A DNA stretch of 64,000 nucleotides from Bradyrhizobium commune (GTDB taxonomy: Bacteria; Pseudomonadota; Alphaproteobacteria; Rhizobiales; Xanthobacteraceae): assembly GCF_015624505.1 (NCBI RefSeq), contig NZ_CP061379.1:6572001-6636000 (forward strand). Direction: 5' to 3'. Position numbers and translations under genes: made by a program. Below the pieces are notes generated by a model. The model saw only the letters and a list, made by a program, of their open reading frames with translations, was not told where the DNA came from and did no database searches. Position 1 is the first letter of the stretch. Every line of letters begins with the position of its first letter. This document shows positions 9,623 through 17,704 of this stretch, piece by piece.

Positions 9623-10459
9623 TCAGGGTTGCGTTCGTCGTGCCATTGGAACGACTTGACGCTCAACAGGCAGGTCCGGATCGTATAGATACTTTGCACT
9701 TCCATCGAGGAAGTCGTGCGTATGGACGACAACGGCGTCCGCATTCAGGAATGCGATCGCATAGGCTGGGGGCTCCATACTGCAGGGAATTCCGCGCTTC
9801 ACGCTGAAATCAAGCCACGACTGGTGGTTCAAACCGCGCAAGGTGGAAAAGGGAATGCTTCGCCAGCTTCCGGCGATGGGGCGATGAACATGCCCGAAGA
9901 ACAGGTGGCGGATGCGGTGCCCGTCGAGAACCGTTCCGAACGCTGCGCCGTCGTCGAGCATGATCTCGTCCATCGGCCGGAAATGGACCGGCAACGGCGG
10001 GTGATGCATGAAGAGATAGACCGGCCTGTCTTTCGCTTCCTCCAGCCTCGCCCGCAGCCATGCCTCGCGGGCTTCACAATATTCGCCGGCGTGGCTGTCC
10101 GATCGGTTGGTGTCGAGGAACAGAATCCGCCCGGCCGGTGTGTCGAGCAAAGACTGGACGAAGCCGTGCTCATCCACGGGCGCATCCGGGAACACACTTC
10201 GGAACTGGTGGCGGTCGTCATGGTTTCCGATCAGAAGCCGCACAGGCATCGGAAGGACGCTGAGGGCTTCGCGCAGACGAAGATAGGCGCCCCTCTCGCC
10301 ATGATGGGCAAGATCCCCCGTGATTACGCAAAGGTCGGCATCCGCGTGGTGCGCAGCAACGTCCAGCAGGCAGGCCTTCAGGCGCTCGCCCGGATCATTG
10401 TCGAACAGACGATGACCTGGCGGGACCAGGTGAAGGTCGGTGATTTGGATGATCTTCAT
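9623..10459 (-). CDS. Metallophosphoesterase, CpdA/GpdQ-type phosphodiesterase
   Basis: A 278-residue calcineurin-like phosphoesterase. All metal-binding blocks are present in order: ITDLHL (DxH), VITGDLAHHG (GD), LLIGNHDDR (GNHD), FMHHPPLP (His), and FGHVHRPI (GHxH). This is the pattern of class III cyclic-nucleotide phosphodiesterases and glycerophosphodiesterase GpdQ. I start at the ATG at 10459 (MKIIQITDLHL), where the family begins; the frame is open upstream into the MetE-like gene. It lies 31 nt downstream of that gene. Its natural substrate in this cluster, perhaps a phosphodiester or phosphonate monoester, is unknown. Confidence 0.87.
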   Translation of the reverse strand: MKIIQITDLHLVPPGHRLFDNDPGERLKACLLDVAAHHADADLCVITGDLAHHGERGAYLRLREALSVLPMPVRLLIGNHDDRHQFRSVFPDAPVDEHGFVQSLLDTPAGRILFLDTNRSDSHAGEYCEAREAWLRARLEEAKDRPVYLFMHHPPLPVHFRPMDEIMLDDGAAFGTVLDGHRIRHLFFGHVHRPIAGSWRSIPFSTLRGLNHQSWLDFSVKRGIPCSMEPPAYAIAFLNADAVVVHTHDFLDGSAKYLYDPDLPVERQVVPMARRTQP

Positions 10460-10490
10460 TGTTTGCCTTTGGTCTGACACCGCGAGGTCA

Positions 10491-11660
10491 CTAAGCTGCG
10501 GCTTCTGTCGAGCGGCTGGATGAACTCTTCCAGAGCCGGCGGGACGCGATGTCGGCGCCTTGCACCAGGGACTCGAGCTTGCGCCAAGCAATATCCGGAT
10601 CGACAGTGTGGAAGCTTGCAAAGCTGGCAAAACCGCAGTCCGTACCGCCGATCACCCGCTCCCGGCCAACCAGATTGGCGTATTGCTCGATGCGCTGCGC
10701 TACGACTTCGGGATGCTCTATGTAGTTCGTGCAGGTATCGATGACGCCGGGTACGATGATCTTGTCGTCGGGAAGCTTCGTCTGCTTGAAAAGGCTCCAT
10801 TCATGGGCATGGCGTGGATTGGCAGCCTCGAGAAGGATGGCCTGCGGTCGCGCCGTGACGATGATGTCGAAGATTTCGTGAAGATCGATGTCGTGATGGT
10901 GGGGCGATTCGTAATTGCCCCAGCAAAGGTGCAATCGCATGCGATCAGCGGGGATATCGCGCAGGGCGTGATTGAGAACTGCGACATGAAGCCCGATCTC
11001 CTTGCGGAAGTCCGCGACCTCCATCGGCTTCTCCCGGAAGTGACGGCCAAGCGCCAGATCCGGGCAGTCGATCTGCAGAAGGACACCCGATGCGGCGATG
11101 GCGTCATACTCCTGCTTCATTGCATCAGCCAACGCGTAGAGATAGGCTTCCTGCGAGGGATAGAACTTGTTCGGCATGTAGTGAGCCATGATCCCCGGAG
11201 AAGACGCGTTCATGAACCCTTCTTCGACGGAAACCGTCGCGAGCGCCGCCTTGAAGTTGGCGATATCCGTCGCGACGATTTCATTGCCGTGATAAGTGAG
11301 AGGCCCGACGCAGGCTGGCGTCTTGATGTCCAGAACGACGCGCTTGGCGAAATTCGGAAACTCCGCGATCTCGGAAAGCGCCAAGGGTTGATCGACGCCG
11401 GTCAGGCCCGTCATGCGATCGCGGGCATAGGTCGAATAGGCGTATTTGCTCATCTCGCCGTCGTCGACGACGGAGATGCCGAGGTCGGCCTGCCGCTTGA
11501 CGACGTCCACAACCGCCGAAGCCACTTCTTGCGGCAATGTCGCCCGCCCCTCAGCACTGAGTTCGCTTTTTTCCCGGGCCGACAATTTGGCTTCGAGAGC
11601 CGCTGGACGCGGCAAGCTTCCGACATGGGTCGTAAGAATCCGATCGGTGCTGATCTTCAT
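10491..11660 (-). CDS. MetE C-terminal-like (cobalamin-independent methionine synthase family) protein
   Basis: A 389-residue TIM-barrel protein of the UROD/MetE superfamily. It starts TTHVGSLPRP, a family hallmark, and has the zinc-ligand set of the MetE catalytic barrel: His and Cys in LHLCWGNYE, Glu in LLEAANPRH and Cys in GGTDCGF. Stand-alone proteins of this size include archaeal-type methionine synthases and epoxyalkane:coenzyme M transferases, so a zinc-dependent thiol alkyl transfer is likely but the thiol and donor are unknown. It is the promoter-proximal gene of the cargo operon, divergent from the LysR gene. Confidence 0.82.
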   Translation of the reverse strand: MKISTDRILTTHVGSLPRPAALEAKLSAREKSELSAEGRATLPQEVASAVVDVVKRQADLGISVVDDGEMSKYAYSTYARDRMTGLTGVDQPLALSEIAEFPNFAKRVVLDIKTPACVGPLTYHGNEIVATDIANFKAALATVSVEEGFMNASSPGIMAHYMPNKFYPSQEAYLYALADAMKQEYDAIAASGVLLQIDCPDLALGRHFREKPMEVADFRKEIGLHVAVLNHALRDIPADRMRLHLCWGNYESPHHHDIDLHEIFDIIVTARPQAILLEAANPRHAHEWSLFKQTKLPDDKIIVPGVIDTCTNYIEHPEVVAQRIEQYANLVGRERVIGGTDCGFASFASFHTVDPDIAWRKLESLVQGADIASRRLWKSSSSRSTEAAA

Positions 11661-11794
11661 CGAGATCTCCTGACTGACGATGAACCGCTGAGGCTCGTAA
11701 CCTGGGACGATGCGATCCGTATGAGCAGAGCATCATTCCCAACCTTGGCCAGGCGAGGAGATAACAAATCCAATTGACGTCCACGTGTCGTAAT

Positions 11795-11809
11795 ATTAGA
11801 TTAACTAAT
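11795..11809. promoter_or_regulatory. Candidate LysR-type operator in the MetE-like/LysR intergenic region
   Basis: The 175-bp region between the divergent MetE-like and LysR genes contains a perfect inverted repeat, ATTAG-ATTAA-CTAAT. Its core TTAGATTAACTAA (11796-11808) fits the T-N11-A rule for LysR-family operators. It lies 27 nt before the regulator start, suited to autoregulation and divergent control. The assignment to this regulator is inference. Confidence 0.5.
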
Positions 11810-11835
11810 GGACGAATGAGCACGCGCCCTGCCCG

Positions 11836-12711
11836 ATGAAGATCAGCTCGAACCAGATGGCGGCCTTCACCGAGGTCTTCCGGCACCGAAGCGTCTCAAA
11901 GGCCGCGACAGCTCTCGGCATCACACAGTCGGCCGTCACCCAGCATCTCGCCAAGCTAGAGAAGCGCATGGGTGCGACGTTGTTCATTCGCTATCGATCG
12001 GGCCTCGAACCAACAAAGCCGGCGCAAGAACTGTTTGCGCTGACGGATCGGGTCCGGGTTCTCGAACAACTCGTAGCCGAAAAGATCGACGCCTACGGCG
12101 CGCTGTCGGAGGGACATTTAACGGTCATCGCGAATGCGCCACGGCCAGCGATGCCGATCATTGCGGAGTTCTCACGTCGTTATCCGGGCGTGAAAATTGC
12201 GTTCTCTCTGTTGGCTTGGGCGGTTGCGATGGAAAGGGTGGCCGCCCGCGACGTCGATATCGCCATCATTACTGAGCCGGGGGATATGCCTGGAATCTCC
12301 CGTCATGAGCTAAGCACGACTCGTCTCATGGCCGTGCTCCGACGCGAACATCCACTCGCCAAAAAAGCACGCATCGATCTGGCTGAGCTTGCGCGTGAGA
12401 CCATGCTTTTGACGGAGGACGGGTCGTTGACCCAGCGCGAGGTGCTTCGGACCTGCGCGCATGCAGGTATCAAGCTTTCGAACACTATCCAGGTGACGAC
12501 CTATCCCGTCCTAAAAGAAGCGGTTCTACACGGCATTGGCGTCGGCATACTTCTGGATGACAGCATTTTTCCTTCGAGGCACATCGTCATGAGACCGGTG
12601 GTCCAACTTGACGTGGACTTCAAAACTTATGTCGTAAGCCCACGAGACAAGGGGGACTTGAAATTCGTCCGAGCATTCGTGGACACCGCTTCGGATTGCG
12701 AAGCACCATGA
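11836..12711 (+). CDS. LysR-family transcriptional regulator
   Basis: A 291-residue regulator. The N-terminal winged helix-turn-helix is clear at about residues 5-62 (MAAFTEVFRHRSVSKAATAL, then ITQSAVTQHLAKLEKRMG), followed by a periplasmic-binding-like effector domain with SRRYPGVKI and GIGVGILLDDS. It is transcribed divergently from the MetE-like gene, the classic arrangement for a LysR protein controlling its neighbouring operon, here the ABC transporter and enzyme cluster. Its inducer is probably the imported compound or a derivative (inference). Confidence 0.9.
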   Translation: MKISSNQMAAFTEVFRHRSVSKAATALGITQSAVTQHLAKLEKRMGATLFIRYRSGLEPTKPAQELFALTDRVRVLEQLVAEKIDAYGALSEGHLTVIANAPRPAMPIIAEFSRRYPGVKIAFSLLAWAVAMERVAARDVDIAIITEPGDMPGISRHELSTTRLMAVLRREHPLAKKARIDLAELARETMLLTEDGSLTQREVLRTCAHAGIKLSNTIQVTTYPVLKEAVLHGIGVGILLDDSIFPSRHIVMRPVVQLDVDFKTYVVSPRDKGDLKFVRAFVDTASDCEAP

Positions 12712-12764
12712 CGGCGTCGGAAGAACAAAACACTGCCGCTTGCAAGCCCGAACACCGTATTTGA

Positions 12765-13403
12765 CTAGGAGCTTTCGGCCCATCGCGCACAGAAAGCCTC
12801 GACGTCGGTCGACTGAAAGTCCCCAAGACGTGCCATGATGATTTCAAATGGCCAGTTCCACCAGGCAACCTGAGCAAGCTTTGCCGCCGTCTCACGACTA
12901 AATCGCTCCCGAATCTGGCGGGCGGGCACACCACCGACAATGGTGTAAGGCTGCACATCGCGCGTCACCACCGCGCCCGCCGCCAGCACAGCGCCGTCGC
13001 CCACCGTCACGCCGGGCAGCACGATAACCGCGTGGCCAATCCAAACGTCATTGCCGATGACCACTTGATGGTCCCGTCGCTCGGCAAAGAAGGTATGATC
13101 GCGCTGCGCCGTCTCCGAATAGTATTCGGGGCAATAGGTGAAACGGTGCAGCGACGGACGGCCGATGGGGTGATTTGGCGCACCGATCCGAACCTGCGCG
13201 GCAACAGCGCAGAAGCGCCCAATCTCTGCATTCCCGACTATGCAGCCCTGCCCGAGATAAGAGTAATCGCCAAGTGTCGAATACTCAACGATACTGTTCT
13301 CGAGTATTTCGCAGCACTTGCCGATGGTACTCTCTCGCAACTTGACGGTAGGCTCGATAACTGTTTCGGTGATTTTTGGCGGCGAGCGAGGCGCTTCATT
13401 CAT
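12765..13403 (-). CDS. Left-handed beta-helix (hexapeptide repeat) acyltransferase, phosphonate-cluster type
   Basis: A 212-residue trimeric hexapeptide-repeat transferase. The body is a run of imperfect hexapeptides ([62 protein letters not shown]), and [17 protein letters not shown] resembles the TIGR03308 group linked to phosphonate metabolism as well as virginiamycin/chloramphenicol acetyltransferases. I start at the ATG at 13403 (MNEAPRSPP); the frame is open to 13577 without coding character. It converges on the LysR gene with 53 nt between stops. No phosphonate lyase genes are visible, so the pathway is unproven. Confidence 0.78.
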   Translation of the reverse strand: MNEAPRSPPKITETVIEPTVKLRESTIGKCCEILENSIVEYSTLGDYSYLGQGCIVGNAEIGRFCAVAAQVRIGAPNHPIGRPSLHRFTYCPEYYSETAQRDHTFFAERRDHQVVIGNDVWIGHAVIVLPGVTVGDGAVLAAGAVVTRDVQPYTIVGGVPARQIRERFSRETAAKLAQVAWWNWPFEIIMARLGDFQSTDVEAFCARWAESS

Positions 13404-13619
13404 TTTTTGCCGTTCCCGTGTCAGCGAATGCAAGCTCGAAGCGGGCAGTGAGCCGCATTCTCGATATCCAGCGCCTCGCACGGTGTCACCCAAGGTGTCA
13501 AGGGACGCGGTACGATGGCGATCGTTTGAAGTCCGGCGACCACTTCGCTGTAATGGGCAACCTTCTCCTGCAATCAATTGCTCAAGCGTGTGAACCTTTT
13601 CGAGACCGGCAAACAGCTG

Positions 13620-13991
13620 GCGACCGGCGCCGCAACTACGGTCTTAAGAAGCCCATCGAACCTCTCTCCCGGCTCGGGAAGCTCGGCCGAGGCGCGCGGC
13701 TTCTCGGCATGCACCTCAGCGCCGACATGGTGCGCGACCAGGCGCACGGTCCCGCTCGCCGTCGGCGGCGGACATCGTTCCTCCGCTATCCTCCAGCCGG
13801 CCGGACAGCCGGTCGATCCAGAGGCGGCCGTCGGGGTTGAGCATCACCTCGACGATCGATGGGTCTTCGAGGAACGTGGCTATCGCGGGGCCCAGCGCGG
13901 TGCGCCGCATACGCGTGCCACGCGAAAAGGCTTCCGAATGGAGTGAAGTGCCCGCCACGATCGTCCCCCCGTCGAAGGCCAATCGCGGCAA
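13620..13991 (-). pseudogene. trbB: trbB remnant: N-terminal ~113 codons, frameshifted and truncated
   Basis: Translation from about 13991 gives [13 protein letters not shown] and [14 protein letters not shown], nearly identical to the intact TrbB at 831-1829. A one-base insertion near 13748 (GGTCCCGCTC against GATCCGCTC) shifts the frame after ADGER; the homology continues in the new frame through [21 protein letters not shown] and stops at VVAAPV near 13625. All ATPase motifs are missing, so it cannot be functional. It marks a former junction between transfer genes and cargo. Confidence 0.9.
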
Positions 13992-14223
13992 GCGATCGGC
14001 GACGGGGATGGATAGAAAAGGCAGGGAATGGATCAGTTCAACAAGTATTCGATCGTCGTAGGGATCGTGCGTAGAGCAGAGAAAGAATACTTGCTGGGAC
14101 GTGGGCTCATCTGTGGACGCGCTGAGAGATACAAGCGGCTACTGACGACATTTGCGTGCAGTCGGATACTGCCATCTCTCCGGCCGCTCAATTGAACCTC
14201 GTCTGTGACGCGATGTGCTCGCC
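13650..14223. repeat. Copy B of diverged direct repeat (trbB 5' part plus upstream region)
   Basis: Counterpart of 1535-2082, same orientation. It contains the broken trbB start and the upstream noncoding region including the inverted repeat at 14042-14093 (arms CAAGTATT/AATACTTG, spacer 36 nt). Between this copy and the methyltransferase stop at 14253 there is no gene. Confidence 0.85.
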
Positions 14224-14252
14224 TCACAAGCCTGAGACCACAAGGACCGAGC

Positions 14253-14948
14253 TCATGCTTTTACCGCCGAGAAGAAGAGGAATCGGGGCTTAGTCGTCAG
14301 GCTCTGGTAGGCTTCCGGGAAGCGAGTGCGGGCGCGCGGATCGGGCTGTGGCTCACGCAATATATCGATGTGAAATCCAGCCAAATTGAGGGCGTCGAAC
14401 ATGGCATGAAGCGGACGATGCCAGAAGCGCATCGTCATGGACTCGCCACCACGCTGCCAGGTCTCGCTAAAGCTATAGGTCTCGAAGTAATTGTCGCTGC
14501 CGCCCAACTGGTGACCCATGAAGGGATGGTGCGTGGAAATAACCAGGCGACCGCTGTGGGCCAGCAGGCGATTGAACTCCGAAAGAGGCGGTGACCAGTC
14601 CGGCAGATAGTGCATGACCAACGAGGCAACGATCAGATCGAAAGCGCCATCGTCAAATGGCAATGGTTCATTCAGGTCGGCCAGTAGGAATTGCCCTCGT
14701 CCTTCTAGGCGGCGTTGCGCGATTTCCAGCAAGCCTGCACTCGAATCGATACCGGTCAGTATCGCCCCGCGATCAACGAGGGCCGCAGCATGCGCACCAC
14801 CGCCGCATCCCGCATCGAGTACTCGAAATCCCGCGACATTCCCAACCAGAGAAAGAATTGCCGGCCGTTCATAATAGGCATTCCAGGCATTGGTCTCGTT
14901 GTCAGCGTCATAGGCTTCGGCGAACGCATCGTAATCATTTTCAGACAT
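14253..14948 (-). CDS. SAM-dependent class I methyltransferase
   Basis: A 231-residue methyltransferase of the Methyltransf_11/25 group. Motif I is VLDAGCGGGAHAAAL, the acidic motif II TGIDSSAGLLEIA, and motif IV is represented by FDLIVASLVMHYL. I start at the ATG at 14948 (MSENDYDAF), preceded by GAGGAG about 6 nt away; the frame is open to 15206 but without coding character. The substrate is not predictable. It sits in a small cargo block with an acetyltransferase and an MFS exporter, a combination seen in resistance or metabolite-modification islands. Confidence 0.87.
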   Translation of the reverse strand: MSENDYDAFAEAYDADNETNAWNAYYERPAILSLVGNVAGFRVLDAGCGGGAHAAALVDRGAILTGIDSSAGLLEIAQRRLEGRGQFLLADLNEPLPFDDGAFDLIVASLVMHYLPDWSPPLSEFNRLLAHSGRLVISTHHPFMGHQLGGSDNYFETYSFSETWQRGGESMTMRFWHRPLHAMFDALNLAGFHIDILREPQPDPRARTRFPEAYQSLTTKPRFLFFSAVKA

Positions 14949-15202
14949 TGTTTCTCCTCGCCAGCGGATCACCGAGAGACCGCGCATTCGACAGCAAATT
15001 GTACAGTCTATAGTGTCTACATCGATATCGACGTCAGGGATTTTCTCTTTGATCGCCGAGCTACCGCGGGATAAGTTCCGTACCTGCATTACTCGTGAGG
15101 CGGAGTTCGAAATGCCGCCGATGCCAGCCGAAAAGCAGGCGTTTGCGAAGCGACGAATCGCCAGGCGTGCTGTCGCAACAGACGCAGCAGCAGTGTCGAA
15201 GT

Positions 15203-15676
15203 TCACAGTTCCATATGCACGATCTCGATAGGCTCACCGCCGAGACCGTGAGAGAAGTAGCCCCTGCCTGTGCTTCTAAAGCCGTGCCTTTGGTAGAAGC
15301 CTTCGGCATTGATCGTCGCTTCGAGCCTCACTGGACCGTCATGGCCTAACCGTGCCTGGACAATCCCGATCTCGAGCAGCCGCCGACCCAGTCCGGCGCC
15401 AGCGGCTTCTGGCAAGATAAATAAGCGTGTTACTTCGCCAGGCTCTGCGTCGACAAATCCGACCACAATGCGGCCGCGCATACACACGGTCATTCGCCCC
15501 TTGGCGATAAGCTCTTCGTAAAATGCCGGTGTACGCTCACCCATCCAATTCTCGATTTGATGGCGAGAATAGGATGCGCGTGCTAGGCCGCCGATCGAGG
15601 CCTTGGTGACGTTGAAAACCGCCTCCGCGTCCTCGCGGCAAGCGGCCCTAAAGGAAACATCGTCGTCGGACGTCAT
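15203..15676 (-). CDS. GNAT-family N-acetyltransferase
   Basis: A 157-residue acetyltransferase. The acetyl-CoA pyrophosphate loop is LFILPEAAGAGLGRRLLEIG (motif A, about residues 86-105), and the C-terminal EGFYQRHGF block is typical of GNAT enzymes. I start at the ATG at 15676 (MTSDDDVSFRAACREDA), where the family usually begins. The acceptor (antibiotic, amino acid or protein) cannot be identified. Confidence 0.86.
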   Translation of the reverse strand: MTSDDDVSFRAACREDAEAVFNVTKASIGGLARASYSRHQIENWMGERTPAFYEELIAKGRMTVCMRGRIVVGFVDAEPGEVTRLFILPEAAGAGLGRRLLEIGIVQARLGHDGPVRLEATINAEGFYQRHGFRSTGRGYFSHGLGGEPIEIVHMEL

Positions 15677-15983
15677 GAGAACTGGACTCCAGATGCTCCT
15701 GTCTAGTTCGGTTTGCGAGTTTGCCGGAGCTTGGTCAACCGTGGTCGGCGGATTGGCGAATACCTGCCTACCCGAGCAGACTCTTATGACCATGAAAGCG
15801 AACCACGGCATGTTCGCACTTTTACTGCGGCTCTTAGCGGATGTTTTGCGCGGTACGACGCAGGTTTCCTGCAGATATCGCCAGGACGCGCGATGATTCC
15901 CAGCAGCCCCTAGGACATCGCAAATGTCAGATGCAAAACTGCCTCTTGAATCGGCGAATTTGTCAGGTCACTAGGAGACGACA
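15677..15983. other. Intergenic region between divergent GNAT and MFS genes
   Basis: About 300 nt without a supported gene. It must hold the promoters for the divergent acetyltransferase and the MFS exporter. The short frames have no ribosome-binding site. The last part contains AGGAG (15973-15977), the ribosome-binding site of the leader peptide that follows. Confidence 0.5.
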
Positions 15984-16022
15984 ATGCCAACCACGATCTC
16001 CCTTGAGGCAAATTCAACGTGA
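15984..16022 (+). CDS. 12-residue leader peptide coupled to the MFS gene
   Basis: An ATG with a strong AGGAG site 6 nt upstream opens the frame MPTTISLEANST, which ends in TGA overlapping the GTG start of the MFS gene (GTGA, 4 nt shared). The exporter start itself has only a weak site, so its translation may depend on ribosomes finishing this peptide. Leader peptides control translation of several resistance exporters and enzymes; that role here is inference. Confidence 0.5.
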   Translation: MPTTISLEANST

Positions 16023-17212
16023 AAGGTTTGGAAAGACCTCTGTTCATCGCCTTTTCGTCGGCTTCTTTCTTTATCGTTGGTGTCGGTATTGTTCTGCCTG
16101 CTTGGGTAGCTTTCCACATTGGTGGTTCTGGACTGGTTGGAGTGGTGTTACTCTCATCGAGCATGGCCGGCATATTGCTCGCACCGGTCGCCGGCCACCT
16201 GGCCGATCGTCATGATCGCGCACAGGTCACAGTGGCGGGGCAGACGATCCGAGCCTTGGGGCTGGCCCTTCTCGCGCCCGCTGGATTCGCTACAGACTCT
16301 CTATCGCCAGTTCTCCTCATCAGTTCCGGCGTATTGGGAGCCTTCGGCTTCGCGCTCCTGTCGGGATCACTGAGCGGCATTTTGCAGGCAATCGTCCCCG
16401 AAGCACAACGCATGGGGTTCGCCGTTCGACTTTCCCTTTTTAATCAGCTGGGCATAGCGATCGGGACGGGTGCTACCGGGCTTGCCATCGACAGGCTCGG
16501 CAGTCCCACGTCCGCACTGATGTTTGCGGCGGCGGCTCTCACATGTCTTCCTTTGTTGAAGCCGATCACAGCGCAGGCCCGCGACGTCCGATCGTCTCAA
16601 CGGCTTAGCTTGCTTCCTGCTTCACGGCAGGCTCTCAGCTATTTGCTCACCAGCCCTCAAGCCCTCTCAGCGGCGGCGACTGTCGGGCTGGCATTTGCCG
16701 TGATCCAGGTTACCAACCTTCTCCTTCCGGGTTTTGTGATCCGATCGCTCGGCGGTGACAGTGGCCTTTTTGGCTTGCTCGAAATGGCTGCCGCGATCAC
16801 TGGAATAGTCGCACTGGCGGTGGTGGGTCTTCCGTCCATAGCGAAACGTCTGCAAGGTCTCACACCAGCAATCCTGGCTATTGCTGGCGCATCCCTGTTC
16901 TTCTTCTCTCTCGCGCCGAATCGCGACGTCGCCATCGTTCTCTATTGTGTGGCCGGCATGCTCTGGAACGTGTCGCGAGCGGTGGCCAACGGCCACCTTT
17001 TGACTGTTGTGGATGCCGGCATGATTGGCCGCGTGCAGGCGTTCACGACCTTGCTTACAGGCGGCTTCGGGCTTGCGATATATCTCCTCCCCACAATTAT
17101 GCGAGGAGCCTCCGAGGCAACTCTCTACATGGCATGTAGCGTGGTCATCGTGGTCTGCGTCGGCGGGCTATACCTTTGGACCAGAGGTCAGGAGCAGTCG
17201 CGGAAATCCTGA
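16019..17212 (+). CDS. MFS transporter (probable drug/metabolite exporter)
   Basis: A 397-residue membrane protein with about 12 hydrophobic helices in two halves. The loop 2-3 signature of the major facilitator superfamily is visible as GHLADRHDRAQVTVAGQTIR near residue 60. The start is a GTG overlapping the stop of a short upstream frame with a good ribosome-binding site, and GAGG about 10 nt upstream is a weaker alternative signal. The nearest class is proton-coupled drug or sugar efflux, but the substrate is unknown. It is divergent from the acetyltransferase and lies at the end of the cargo block next to the CopG-like gene. Confidence 0.85.
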   Translation: MKGLERPLFIAFSSASFFIVGVGIVLPAWVAFHIGGSGLVGVVLLSSSMAGILLAPVAGHLADRHDRAQVTVAGQTIRALGLALLAPAGFATDSLSPVLLISSGVLGAFGFALLSGSLSGILQAIVPEAQRMGFAVRLSLFNQLGIAIGTGATGLAIDRLGSPTSALMFAAAALTCLPLLKPITAQARDVRSSQRLSLLPASRQALSYLLTSPQALSAAATVGLAFAVIQVTNLLLPGFVIRSLGGDSGLFGLLEMAAAITGIVALAVVGLPSIAKRLQGLTPAILAIAGASLFFFSLAPNRDVAIVLYCVAGMLWNVSRAVANGHLLTVVDAGMIGRVQAFTTLLTGGFGLAIYLLPTIMRGASEATLYMACSVVIVVCVGGLYLWTRGQEQSRKS

Positions 17213-17256
17213 TTTTCGTGGTCAGTTTGGCTGCATTGAACTTCAAGAGAAACGTT

Positions 17257-17697
17257 TTAGTCACCTTGAAGCGAGCCAGTCTGCTGAACATCCTCCGGGA
17301 TCTCCTGCCGCAATTTCGGGCCCTGATTGAGTCGGCGACCCAACGCTGCGACGAAGTTATCATAACGCGCTCCGGCCTGTGCCCGCGCGGCCTTGGCGGC
17401 CGGTTCGGGGAGTGGCGGTGTTGTCGTGAGCCAGAAGCGGATGAAGAGAGCGATCGTCTCGACCGAAATCCCGACATCCCGCTCAAGGCGCGCGATCCGG
17501 CGATCGATCTGGTCGAGGCGCTTGGCAATGGCTGCTTCACGCCGTTCGTCGGCGTCCGGCGACAGAAAGGACGCAATGGCGGCTTCGGCGATGAGCGACA
17601 GCGACTGCTCGCGCCGGGCGGCATAGGCCGACAGCGCCTTCATGACATCAGGATCGAGATAGACCGACATCTGGGCTTTCTTCTTCGGCGCGGTCAT
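17257..17697 (-). CDS. CopG/ribbon-helix-helix family regulator of the transfer region
   Basis: A 146-residue protein with an N-terminal ribbon-helix-helix (KAQMSVYLDPDVMKALSAYA) and a helical region (RLDQIDRRIARLERDVGIS). CopG-like proteins of this size normally sit between traG and trbB in this ICE family and are thought to control transfer genes or assist the relaxosome. It starts 7 nt after the traG stop. In this element the usual next gene, trbB, is displaced by about 15 kb of cargo. The last residues may have been altered at the cargo junction. Confidence 0.8.
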   Translation of the reverse strand: MTAPKKKAQMSVYLDPDVMKALSAYAARREQSLSLIAEAAIASFLSPDADERREAAIAKRLDQIDRRIARLERDVGISVETIALFIRFWLTTTPPLPEPAAKAARAQAGARYDNFVAALGRRLNQGPKLRQEIPEDVQQTGSLQGD

Positions 17698-17704
17698 GCC
17701 TGCC

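Noticed and set aside
12712..12764. Bidirectional terminator between LysR and acyltransferase genes
   Set aside because: The genes converge here but I see no clear stem followed by a T-run on either strand.
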